From an uncultured Aliterella sp. (lineage in GTDB: Bacteria; Cyanobacteriota; Cyanobacteriia; Cyanobacteriales; Chroococcidiopsidaceae), in the NCBI GenBank assembly GCA_905479905.1, contig CAJQOK010000234.1, positions 1 through 10,830 on the forward strand: a DNA stretch of 10,830 nucleotides. The letters run 5' to 3'. The position numbers and the translations under genes were made by a program. Under the pieces are notes generated by a model. The model saw nothing but the letters and a program-made list of their open reading frames with translations. It had not been told where the DNA came from and did not search any database. Shown piece by piece: positions 5,637-10,830 of this stretch (position 1 is the stretch's first letter; each line of letters begins with the position of its first letter).

Positions 5637-6955
5637 AGCCCTACTATCGGAAACTACAACAGCATTGCTGCCCGTACTTGCAATTTAATTGGAACTACGC
5701 CCAAATAGGGGTGTTATTGTTGCCTTTGTTGCCATCATTAGGGGCATCGTTTATTGCCATTGCCATCCTAATTACTTGGCAAAAGCATTACCAAAGCCTA
5801 ATTCATCGTCCCTTAAATTGGGGATTGGCAACTTTAGCCGTTTTACTTGTTGTTACTACAGGTTTTGCTGTTCATCGTGGCGATGCTTTTTTAGGTTTAT
5901 TTAACTTCTTACCCTTCTTTATTTTGTTTTCTAGCTTTAGCGAGTTGATTCGTACTCCGTTTCAACTGCGCCGCCTTAGCTGGCTATTGGTAATTTCTTC
6001 TATCCCCGTAGTAATTATTGGCTTAGGACAATTATTTTTAGGTTGGGTTACTCCCACAAATTTGCAACCATTATTAGGCTGGAAACTCGATCTTTTTGGC
6101 AATCCTGTAGGGCGAATGTCCTCTATATTTGGCTACGCCAATATTTTAGCTGGCTACTTAGTAATTGTTTTTAGCTTCAGTTTGGGCTTACTGCTGCAAA
6201 CCTATCAAGAATTTATCTTAAAAAGACCTAAGTATTTTACTTTAATATTTTTGCTGGTAGCGACTATTGGTAACTTAATCGCTTTAATTTTAACCAACTC
6301 TCGCAACGCTTGGGCGATCGCAATTTTTGCACTTTTAGGTTACGCTATTTATCTCCGTTGGCGCTGGTTAATTGCTGGAGTAAGTGGGATTTTTTGCAGT
6401 ATTTTACTCGCAGCCTTTGCCCCATCACCACTACAAGAATTATTTAGAAAAATTGTCCCGGCTTTCTTTTGGGCGCGGCTAACTGACCAATTATACCCAG
6501 ACCGCCCCCTAGCATTGCTGAGAACTACTCAATGGAAATTTGCTTGGGATTTGACGATCGCGCGTCCTTGGACTGGTTGGGGGCTGCGTAACTTCACCTC
6601 CCTTTACGAAGCAAAAATGCACCTGTGGCTAGGACATCCTCACAACTTTTTTTTAATGCTGACAGCAGAAACGGGGATTCCTACAACACTTTTACTATGT
6701 AGTTTAGTGGGTATAGTAATGGTTTTGGCTATTAATTTACTTGTAGGCGATCGCCCATTACCCAGCCAAGACAAACTAATATTTTTTAGTTACATCCTTA
6801 CTTTTCTATCTATCACCCTTTTTAATACTGTAGACGTTACTTTATTTGACTTTCGCACTAATACTTTAAACTGGGTAATCTTATCAGCAATTTGGGGCGC
6901 AACTTCTCAAAGCTTAGTTACCAATCAATCCCCCCTAAAAAAGGGGGGAAAATAA
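5618..6955 (+). CDS. O-antigen ligase (Wzy_C) family polytopic membrane protein
   Basis: This is a 445-residue protein with about ten to twelve hydrophobic helices. Between the later helices is a large soluble loop (about 269-340) holding WGLRNFTSLYEAKM and WLGHPHNFFLMLTAETG. The GWG...N(F)...HPHN(F/L) pattern followed by a helix is the Wzy_C signature of O-antigen ligases and polymerases. Such enzymes transfer or polymerise lipid-linked glycans on the periplasmic side. The cyanobacterial family also includes IctB, once linked to bicarbonate uptake, so function is not certain, and no glycosyltransferase genes lie nearby. The start is a GTG overlapping the YaaW gene by 19 bases; no in-frame Met occurs before about residue 165. 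The C-terminus QSPLKKGGK is encoded by a C6-G6 palindromic repeat and looks like a late addition. Confidence 0.85.
   Translation: MLGDSLKPYYRKLQQHCCPYLQFNWNYAQIGVLLLPLLPSLGASFIAIAILITWQKHYQSLIHRPLNWGLATLAVLLVVTTGFAVHRGDAFLGLFNFLPFFILFSSFSELIRTPFQLRRLSWLLVISSIPVVIIGLGQLFLGWVTPTNLQPLLGWKLDLFGNPVGRMSSIFGYANILAGYLVIVFSFSLGLLLQTYQEFILKRPKYFTLIFLLVATIGNLIALILTNSRNAWAIAIFALLGYAIYLRWRWLIAGVSGIFCSILLAAFAPSPLQELFRKIVPAFFWARLTDQLYPDRPLALLRTTQWKFAWDLTIARPWTGWGLRNFTSLYEAKMHLWLGHPHNFFLMLTAETGIPTTLLLCSLVGIVMVLAINLLVGDRPLPSQDKLIFFSYILTFLSITLFNTVDVTLFDFRTNTLNWVILSAIWGATSQSLVTNQSPLKKGGK
6929..6949. repeat. Palindromic repeat CCCCCC-TAAAAAA-GGGGGG at the gene's 3' end
   Basis: A T plus six C pairs with six G plus A around a 7-base loop (TAAAAAA), giving a 7-bp GC-rich stem. 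It ends 6 bases before the end of the O-antigen-ligase-family gene and encodes its SPLKKGG tail. Similar C-run/AAA/G-run palindromes are dispersed in many cyanobacterial genomes and give PLKKGG peptides when inside genes. It sits in the 25-bp convergent gap region with the MoeZ gene, so it may also slow transcription in both directions. A U-tract is missing on the + strand. Confidence 0.75.
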
Positions 6956-6980
6956 AGCCCGGTAATTGATTACAGGTGGT

Positions 6981-8153
6981 TTAATATTCTGGTACAGAAG
7001 AATCAACTTCCTGACTCCAAGCCGCAATACCACCTTTAACATTAGTTCCCTCAATTCCCGCATCTTTGAGAATCGCTAAAGCTTTCGCCGAGCGTCCACC
7101 CATCTTACAATGAGCAATGAGGCGATGACCGTTGAGTAATTCTTTAACTTTAGCTACTCCTTGTCCGCTTTCAATATCTGGTAACGGGACTAAAACCGAT
7201 CCCGGAATTTGGGCAATTTCGTACTCGTTGGGATTGCGAACATCTAGCAATACAAAATCCTTTGCACCGCTATCAATCAATGCTTGCAACTCTTGTACCG
7301 TAATTTCTGCTAATTCCATTCTTTGTTTTTCCTCCTCTGCTTTGGCTTGAGGAATCCCGCAAAATTCCTCGTAATCTATCAACTTTTCAATTACCGGACG
7401 GACGGGATTAGGTCGCAGCTTTAGCTCTCTAAACTTCATATCTAAGGCGTTGTACAGCAGCAACCTACCGCTCAAAGTGTTGCCTTGACCCAAAATAATC
7501 TTAACCGTCTCCGTTGCCTGGATAGTGCCAATAATGCCGCACAAAACACCAAGTACGCCGCCTTCCGCGCACGAAGGAACCATCCCAGGAGGTGGGGGTT
7601 CGGGGTACAAATCGCGGTAATTTGGGCCGCCTTGGTAATTAAAAACTGTGGCTTGTCCTTCAAAACGAAAAATTGAGCCGTAGACATTGGGCTTATTTAA
7701 CAACACACAAGCATCATTGACTAAGTAGCGGGTAGGAAAGTTATCCGTCCCATCGACAATAATATCGTAAGGTTCTACTAACTCTAAGGCATTTTCTGCA
7801 CTTATCCGAGTTTCGTACAAATCTACCTGACAATTAGGATTGATTTCTAAAACCCGATTTTTAGCCGATTCAATTTTGGGTTTACCTACCCAGGAGGTGC
7901 TATGAATTACTTGGCGATGCAAGTTAGAGTTATCAACTACATCAAAATCAACGATTCCAATGCGTCCCACTCCTGCCGCCGCTAAGTATAGCAGTAATGG
8001 AGCTCCCAAACCCCCCGTACCAATACACAGTACGCTTGCAGCTTTAAGGCGTTTTTGCCCTTCTAGCCCCACTTCTGGCAAGATAATATGGCGAGAATAA
8101 CGTTCGTATTCTTCTTTGTTTAACTGAATTTCATCCAAGTTAGGATTGAGCAT
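6981..8153 (-). CDS. moeB: MoeZ-type sulfur-carrier adenylyltransferase/sulfurtransferase (MoeB + rhodanese)
   Basis: The 390 residues form an N-terminal ThiF/MoeB E1-like domain (about 15-255) and a C-terminal rhodanese domain (about 285-385). In the first, the ATP loop is G45-T-G-G-L-G50, followed by DFDVVDNSNLHRQ (69-81) and GTDN (135-138). The conserved Cys is C195 in SCAEGGVLG. In the second, the catalytic loop is C349-KMGGRS. The NYRDLYPEPPPPGMVPSC stretch (178-195) replaces the zinc CxxC pairs of E. coli MoeB and matches mycobacterial MoeZ. The protein should adenylate the C-terminal Gly-Gly of a ubiquitin-like carrier (MoaD, ThiS or CysO type) and load sulfur from the rhodanese Cys. 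The gene lies 44 bp after a JAMM protease gene, which fits a CysO-like pathway. Carrier choice is inferred. Confidence 0.93.
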   Translation of the reverse strand: MLNPNLDEIQLNKEEYERYSRHIILPEVGLEGQKRLKAASVLCIGTGGLGAPLLLYLAAAGVGRIGIVDFDVVDNSNLHRQVIHSTSWVGKPKIESAKNRVLEINPNCQVDLYETRISAENALELVEPYDIIVDGTDNFPTRYLVNDACVLLNKPNVYGSIFRFEGQATVFNYQGGPNYRDLYPEPPPPGMVPSCAEGGVLGVLCGIIGTIQATETVKIILGQGNTLSGRLLLYNALDMKFRELKLRPNPVRPVIEKLIDYEEFCGIPQAKAEEEKQRMELAEITVQELQALIDSGAKDFVLLDVRNPNEYEIAQIPGSVLVPLPDIESGQGVAKVKELLNGHRLIAHCKMGGRSAKALAILKDAGIEGTNVKGGIAAWSQEVDSSVPEY

Positions 8154-8197
8154 GGCAACTAATTAGGGAACGAAATAAGATCCTATCCAAAAACAAC

Positions 8198-8686
8198 CTA
8201 CTTTGTTTTAGATTTCTCTAAGTTATTAACAATAATAATTTCCTCTGCTTGAAAGTTGAACTCGCTATCTAATTCCCAGCACAGCAATTCTTGGGCTTTC
8301 CCTGCCATTACCGACACAATAATATACGAATATTGTTCCCACGCATATAGGCGATCGCACTCTGACGGGATCGCGGGATGATTGGGGTGTGAGTGATAAA
8401 TCCCGATAATCTGCAAGGTGCGATCGCGTACTTCTTTTTGCACTTCTAGCATGGTTTGGGGAGAAATCGCATAATTGCTAAGTTGATTTTCTCTAGTCCC
8501 TTCCACCCCGCTAAATAATTGCGCCGCTTCTGCATTCCAGACGTTTTCCGTTGCTCTAACTTCTACTACAGTTTTACAGTCATTAACTATTTTACCCAAC
8601 AATAAACCGCAGCATTCGTTGGGGTAAGTGCTTTCGCCATGCTGACAAATGGCTTGTAGATGATGGTGAGAAAGCTTCAAAACCAT
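8198..8686 (-). CDS. JAMM/MPN+ metalloprotease (M67 family, Mec-like)
   Basis: This 162-residue protein carries a complete JAMM zinc site. E24 lies in YPNECCGLLLG, followed by H98-S-H100, then S108 and D111 in HSHPNHPAIPSECD, exactly H-x-H-x7-S-x2-D. Prokaryotic members of this small form act as deubiquitinase-like enzymes. The mycobacterial Mec removes cysteine from the C-terminus of the sulfur carrier CysO, so a carrier-processing role is the natural inference. That inference is strengthened by the MoeZ gene 44 bp downstream. No signal peptide is seen. The ATG is 2 bp after the livF-like stop (TAAGCATG), indicating tight coupling within the operon. The tail beyond about residue 145 (AEEIIIVNNLEKSKTK) is charged and poorly conserved-looking. 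Confidence 0.9.
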   Translation of the reverse strand: MVLKLSHHHLQAICQHGESTYPNECCGLLLGKIVNDCKTVVEVRATENVWNAEAAQLFSGVEGTRENQLSNYAISPQTMLEVQKEVRDRTLQIIGIYHSHPNHPAIPSECDRLYAWEQYSYIIVSVMAGKAQELLCWELDSEFNFQAEEIIIVNNLEKSKTK

Positions 8687-8688
8687 GC

Positions 8689-9426
8689 TTAATGAGCCAT
8701 TCTGGCCCCTAAATACAATTCGCCAACTTTGGGATCGTTGAGTAAATCTTGTCCAAGCCCAGTAATGCGATCACTTCCTGTATCTAATACATATCCTCGA
8801 TGCGCCATTGACAAGGCTTTACGGGCATTTTGTTCGACTAAAACAATTGCCGTACCGCTTTGATTTATTTGTTTGATTTGCTCAAATACACTGCTTACCA
8901 ATACTGGAGATAAAGCGGCGCTGGGTTCATCTAGCAATAATAAATCTGGTTCTAACATCAATGCTTTACCCATTGCCAACATTTGCCTTTCTCCCCCGGA
9001 TAAAGTTCCGGCTTTTTGTTGTCGCCGATTAGCTAAACCGGGAAATGTATCGTAAATTTTATTTTTGAGACTAACTAAAGAGATATTGCGAATAAAAGCA
9101 CCCATTTCTAGGTTTTCTTCTACACTTAGGGAGGGAAACACATTGGCAATTTGCGGAACATAGCACATTCCTCTTTTTACAATTTGATTTGATTTTAGTC
9201 CAGCAATCTTTTCTCCTTTAAAGGTAATGTTGCCTTTATGGGGAGTCAATAAGCCAAAAATTGTTTTAGCTAAAGTCGATTTTCCTGCGCCATTTGGCCC
9301 AATTACTGCAACTAATTCTCCGGGCAAAATGTGAAAATTGATGCCTTGTAAAATATCCAAGTCTTTAATATAACCAGCCCAGACATTCTCAACTTCTAAT
9401 AAAGGGGCATTTTGCTGATCTAACAT
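8689..9426 (-). CDS. livF: LivF/NatE-type ABC transporter ATPase (branched-chain/neutral amino acid family)
   Basis: This is a 245-residue ABC ATPase, the usual LivF length. Walker A is GPNGAGKST (43-51), the Q-loop Gln is Q92 in VPQIANVFPSLSVEEN, the signature is LSGGE (142-146), and Walker B is LLLLDEP (162-168). The switch position reads VLVEQN (Q199 instead of His), which is the norm for LivF proteins. The family energises uptake of branched-chain or neutral amino acids with a second ATPase, two permeases and a binding protein. None of these lies in this window, as for the separately located NatE subunit of cyanobacterial Nat transporters. The gene is first in a probable operon with the JAMM and MoeZ genes. 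The symbol denotes the family; the NatE assignment is inferred. Confidence 0.9.
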   Translation of the reverse strand: MLDQQNAPLLEVENVWAGYIKDLDILQGINFHILPGELVAVIGPNGAGKSTLAKTIFGLLTPHKGNITFKGEKIAGLKSNQIVKRGMCYVPQIANVFPSLSVEENLEMGAFIRNISLVSLKNKIYDTFPGLANRRQQKAGTLSGGERQMLAMGKALMLEPDLLLLDEPSAALSPVLVSSVFEQIKQINQSGTAIVLVEQNARKALSMAHRGYVLDTGSDRITGLGQDLLNDPKVGELYLGARMAH

Positions 9427-9443
9427 TTAGCTTCGGGGAGAAA

Positions 9444-9489
9444 TTAGTTACAATCTGATAATTCTAAGATTCTAGTTCAACGTAACTAA
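9444..9489. repeat. Nested inverted repeat upstream of the livF-like gene
   Basis: TTAGTTAC (9444-9451) is the exact reverse complement of GTAACTAA (9482-9489). Inside it AATCT (9452-9456) pairs with AGATT (9467-9471). The element fills much of the 81-bp gap between the ferredoxin stop and the livF-like ATG. It could be a regulator site or a weak hairpin attenuator; it lacks a GC-rich stem and T-run, so a terminator is unlikely. Confidence 0.35.
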
Positions 9490-9507
9490 AAGCTAAGACT
9501 ACTAATC

Positions 9508-9732
9508 TTACGGTGTTTGTTGCAACTCCGGCATTTCTTCAGGAACGATCGCATTTTCTACCGGACAAACTTGAATGCAAATGCCACAATCTATACAAGT
9601 CGCAAAATCAATCCAGTACCAACCCATGCCTTTAACATTTTTGCCTGGCCCTTCATGAATACAAGCTACAGGACAAGCATCTACGCAATCAGCAACGCCT
9701 TCACAGATATTAGTAACAATTGTATGTGGCAT
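9508..9732 (-). CDS. Small bacterial-type ferredoxin with two Fe-S cluster motifs
   Basis: This is a 74-residue electron carrier. The second motif is classical: C46-x2-C49-x2-C52-x3-C56-P. The first is C10-x5-C16-x3-C20-P with a further C24, which departs from the C-x2-C spacing of a standard 4Fe cluster and resembles the 3Fe/4Fe seven-iron type. So one [4Fe-4S] is firm and the nature of the other is open. Residues 28-42, with KGMGWYWIDFATC just before the second motif, form the insertion typical of this family. It is cytosolic, with no signal peptide. AAGGAG lies 8 bases before the ATG (ctcctt at 9741-9746), so translation should be strong. It is on the same strand as the livF-like operon, 81 bp upstream, and divergent from the deaminase. 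Partner enzymes are not visible. Confidence 0.9.
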   Translation of the reverse strand: MPHTIVTNICEGVADCVDACPVACIHEGPGKNVKGMGWYWIDFATCIDCGICIQVCPVENAIVPEEMPELQQTP

Positions 9733-9740
9733 AATGTTTT

Positions 9741-9746
9741 CTCCTT
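9741..9746 (-). promoter_or_regulatory. Strong Shine-Dalgarno AAGGAG of the ferredoxin gene
   Basis: Read on the reverse strand this is AAGGAG, 8 bases before the ATG at 9732. It is one of the few near-perfect ribosome binding sites in the window and supports the chosen start. A TATAAT-like box (9814-9819, reverse strand) lies about 80 bp further upstream but has no convincing -35. Confidence 0.7.
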
Positions 9747-9851
9747 AACTTTTTCTGGACGGCACTAATTTTTAATAGTAGCAAATTAACTGTTTAAATC
9801 GCCATCACAATTTATTATAGGTTTAGGTAGCATTTAGTTGCGTTTTCTATC

Positions 9852-9880
9852 TTGACAACCTAAATTCTAATTTGTATCTT
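9852..9880 (+). promoter_or_regulatory. Sigma70-type promoter of the deaminase gene
   Basis: TTGACA (9852-9857) is separated by exactly 17 bp from TATCTT (9875-9880). The first box is a perfect consensus and the second matches four of six positions. Transcription would start near 9887, about 35 bases before the ATG at 9922. An AGGGG ribosome site (9910-9914) sits 7 bases before that ATG. Confidence 0.5.
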
Positions 9881-9921
9881 AAGACCTAAGCCGATTAACT
9901 TGTAAAATTAGGGGTATAAAA

Positions 9922-10347
9922 ATGACTCATGAAAGATTTATGTATTTAGCCTTAGCAGAAGCAGAAAAAGGAGATTCCCCTTACGGTGCAGTAATTATTA
10001 AAGATAATGAAGTAGTAGCAAAAGCTTATAATACAGTAATTAGAGATAGCGATCCATCGGCTCATGCAGAAATGAATGCAATCCGCGCTCTAACCAATAA
10101 AAATAAATCACCTTCTCTTGAAGGCTATATTATTTATGCTAGTGGAGAACCATGTCCGATGTGTGCTGCAGCTTGTATTTGGGCAGGAGTTGAGGAAATT
10201 ATAATTGGGGCTTCAATCCAAGACTTAATTGATATTAATCAATCGCAAATTCACTTGTCTTGTGAGGAAATTATTGCTAAAAGTTCTAAAAAAATTAAAG
10301 TAACTAAAGGAGTTTTACAACAAGAAAGCATAGCACTATTTACCTAA
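9922..10347 (+). CDS. Nucleoside/base deaminase of the cytidine-deaminase fold (GuaD/TadA-like)
   Basis: This is a 141-residue zinc deaminase. H48-A-E50 (in DPSAHAEMNAIRAL) gives one zinc ligand and the proton-shuttling Glu. C78 and C81 (in SGEPCPMCAAACIWAG) give the other two. SPYGAVIIKDNEVVA (19-33) is the strand that precedes them. The context DPSAHAE and EPCPMC is closest to guanine deaminases and related nucleoside deaminases such as B. subtilis GuaD. A tRNA adenosine deaminase is less likely but not excluded. The C-terminal third (about 105-141) is helical and lysine-rich. The gene stands alone with its own promoter and ribosome site, and is divergent from the ferredoxin. It is AT-rich with no HIP1 site. 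The exact base deaminated cannot be decided from sequence alone. Confidence 0.87.
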   Translation: MTHERFMYLALAEAEKGDSPYGAVIIKDNEVVAKAYNTVIRDSDPSAHAEMNAIRALTNKNKSPSLEGYIIYASGEPCPMCAAACIWAGVEEIIIGASIQDLIDINQSQIHLSCEEIIAKSSKKIKVTKGVLQQESIALFT

Positions 10348-10427
10348 GAGAATGTTTTAAAAGCTATATTCGTAAATTAACAAAATGTTGCAGCAATCAG
10401 AGTGATCGCGCGAACCATCTATCTTTT

Positions 10428-10550
10428 GTTGATTATTACCGAGACCCCGCTAGAACTCGTTACGATGGCCCCAACGTTGATTATTACCGGGGCCCTAGAG
10501 GAAGTGTTGTTAAAGGTCCAAATCGGACTTACGTTAAGCCAAGTAGATAA
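10428..10550 (+). pseudogene. Remnant of a small Tyr/Arg/Pro-rich repeat protein (start lost)
   Basis: One frame from 10428 reads two 16-codon units, VDYYRDPARTRYDGPN and VDYYRGPRGSVVKGPN, then RTYVKPSR and a TAA at 10548-10550. The units agree at V-D-Y-Y-R, P7 and G-P-N, and share the exact 14-mer GTTGATTATTACCG (10428-10441 and 10476-10489). The frame is open back to 10308 but contains no ATG, GTG or TTG. A short ATG-led run from 10385 in another frame hits TGA after six codons. This looks like the 3' end of a decayed gene whose N-terminus was lost or frameshifted. Between 10348 and 10427 I see nothing else. A strong terminator follows 21 bp later. The alternative is a structured RNA: GGCCCC (10467-10472) can pair with GGGGCC (10489-10494). 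Confidence 0.35.
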
Positions 10551-10571
10551 AACAAATATTAGTCTTTTGTT

Positions 10572-10606
10572 AAAGGAACTGCGATCGCATCGCAGTTCCT
10601 TTTTTT
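10572..10606 (+). terminator. Strong intrinsic terminator with a HIP1 site in the stem
   Basis: AAAGGAACTGCGAT (10572-10585) pairs perfectly over 14 bp with ATCGCAGTTCCTTT (10589-10602) around a CGC loop, and a run of T reaches 10605. This is a textbook Rho-independent terminator for + transcripts from the deaminase or the remnant. The HIP1 octamer GCGATCGC (10581-10588) spans the top of the stem and the loop. The opposite direction has fewer T residues, so termination of the WGxxGxxG gene there is possible but weaker. Confidence 0.92.
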
Positions 10607-10610
10607 AGTT

Positions 10611-10830
10611 TTAACGATCAGAGGTAGTTGTCTGATAAGGATCGCTGTAAACGGTAGGTTCATGACGTTTAGCAAGCCTACCCGCCAAACCAATTAAACC
10701 TAATAATCCTAGCCATCCCCAATCAAAAGTGCGAGTGCTACTAGCTGGGCTGGTTTGTTGATAAGTGGTGGTTTCTGTTGTTGTACCTGTTGTGGGACTA
10801 GGTACGCTAGTGTCAGTGGTCGTACTACCT
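10611..10830 (-). CDS. WGxxGxxG-family membrane protein, C-terminal part (start off the window)
   Basis: The reverse strand gives the last 72 residues and a TAA at 10611-10613; the 5' end lies beyond 10830. The visible part begins with a Thr/Ser/Pro-rich low-complexity stretch (about 35 residues, with TTGTTTETTTYQQTSPASS). Next is FDWGWLGLLGLIGLAGRLAKR, the WGxxGxxG motif plus a short hydrophobic helix and basic stop. It ends with a polar tail, HEPTVYSDPYQTTTSDR. Similar small cyanobacterial proteins carry this motif as a membrane anchor; their function is unknown. The Thr-rich part would lie on the outer or luminal side and the Arg/Lys side in the cytoplasm, by the positive-inside rule. In many WGxxGxxG proteins the basic residues end the chain; here about 17 more follow. 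The family call is good; orientation is inferred. Confidence 0.78.
   Translation of the reverse strand, partial: GSTTTDTSVPSPTTGTTTETTTYQQTSPASSTRTFDWGWLGLLGLIGLAGRLAKRHEPTVYSDPYQTTTSDR

Noticed and set aside
6929..6949. Classical Rho-independent terminator for the O-antigen-ligase-family gene
   Set aside because: The stem is strong, but it lies inside the coding sequence and is followed by GAAAATAAAG, not a T-run. It is better described as a dispersed palindromic repeat.
5618..6955. Assignment as the bicarbonate transporter IctB
   Set aside because: The general fold family is shared, but only the generic Wzy_C signature is visible, and I do not see IctB-specific blocks that I would trust.
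9517..9768. 83-codon forward frame opposite the ferredoxin
   Set aside because: The reverse strand has both Fe-S cysteine motifs and a perfect ribosome site; the forward product is featureless.
10402..10608. 68-codon GTG-initiated forward frame
   Set aside because: It reads straight through the 14-bp terminator stem and T-run, has no recognisable motif or ribosome site, and competes with the frame that shows codon-scale repeats.

Overview
The window is cyanobacterial chromosome. The highly iterated palindrome HIP1 (GCGATCGC) occurs 13 times in 10.8 kb, base composition is AT-leaning, and the gene set is typical of cyanobacteria: the xisH-xisI pair, a cyanobacterial-type YaaW protein, a NatE/LivF-like ATPase, a MoeB-rhodanese protein and a WGxxGxxG protein. 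A low- to mid-GC unicellular or Chroococcidiopsis-like lineage would fit, but the sequence alone does not fix the genus. No rRNA, tRNA, CRISPR array, transposase or phage gene was recognised.

Layout. Positions 1-274 (-) hold the N-terminal piece of a hydantoinase/5-oxoprolinase-family protein. A 101-bp divergent spacer leads to a forward block: a bestrophin-family channel (376-1275), an RNase D-like DEDDy exonuclease with an unusual C-terminal half (1284-2207), and a two-gene cassette of small DUF2945 and DUF3140 proteins (2337-2893). A convergent reverse block follows: a renalase-like FAD oxidoreductase (4678-3671), then xisH (3646-3230) and xisI (3242-2904) with overlapping ends. A divergent spacer of 133 bp leads to a forward pair that overlaps by 19 bp: a YaaW-family protein starting at TTG and an O-antigen-ligase-family membrane protein starting at GTG (4812-6955). 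Its 3' end runs through a C6-loop-G6 palindrome.

Positions 6981-9426 (-) form a probable operon, transcribed livF-like ATPase, then a JAMM/Mec-type metalloprotease, then MoeZ-type adenylyltransferase-rhodanese. The JAMM and MoeZ enzymes correspond to the activating and processing steps of a sulfur-carrier pathway like the CysO system of mycobacteria, but no carrier gene is visible here. A small ferredoxin (9732-9508, -) lies upstream and is divergent from a cytidine-deaminase-fold nucleoside deaminase (9922-10347, +) that has a good sigma70-type promoter. After it comes a start-less coding remnant with a 16-residue tandem repeat, and a very strong intrinsic terminator with a HIP1 site in its stem (10572-10606). 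The window ends inside a WGxxGxxG membrane protein (10830-10611, -).

Most of the window is ordinary accessory and housekeeping cyanobacterial DNA. The points most worth a second look are: an XisH whose expected nuclease Glu is a Lys; the JAMM-MoeZ pair without a visible carrier; the RNase D-like protein with a non-HRDC coiled-coil tail; the palindromic repeat recruited as the C-terminus of a membrane protein; and the decayed repeat-coding fragment, or possibly a structured RNA, before the terminator. No clearly new system was found.
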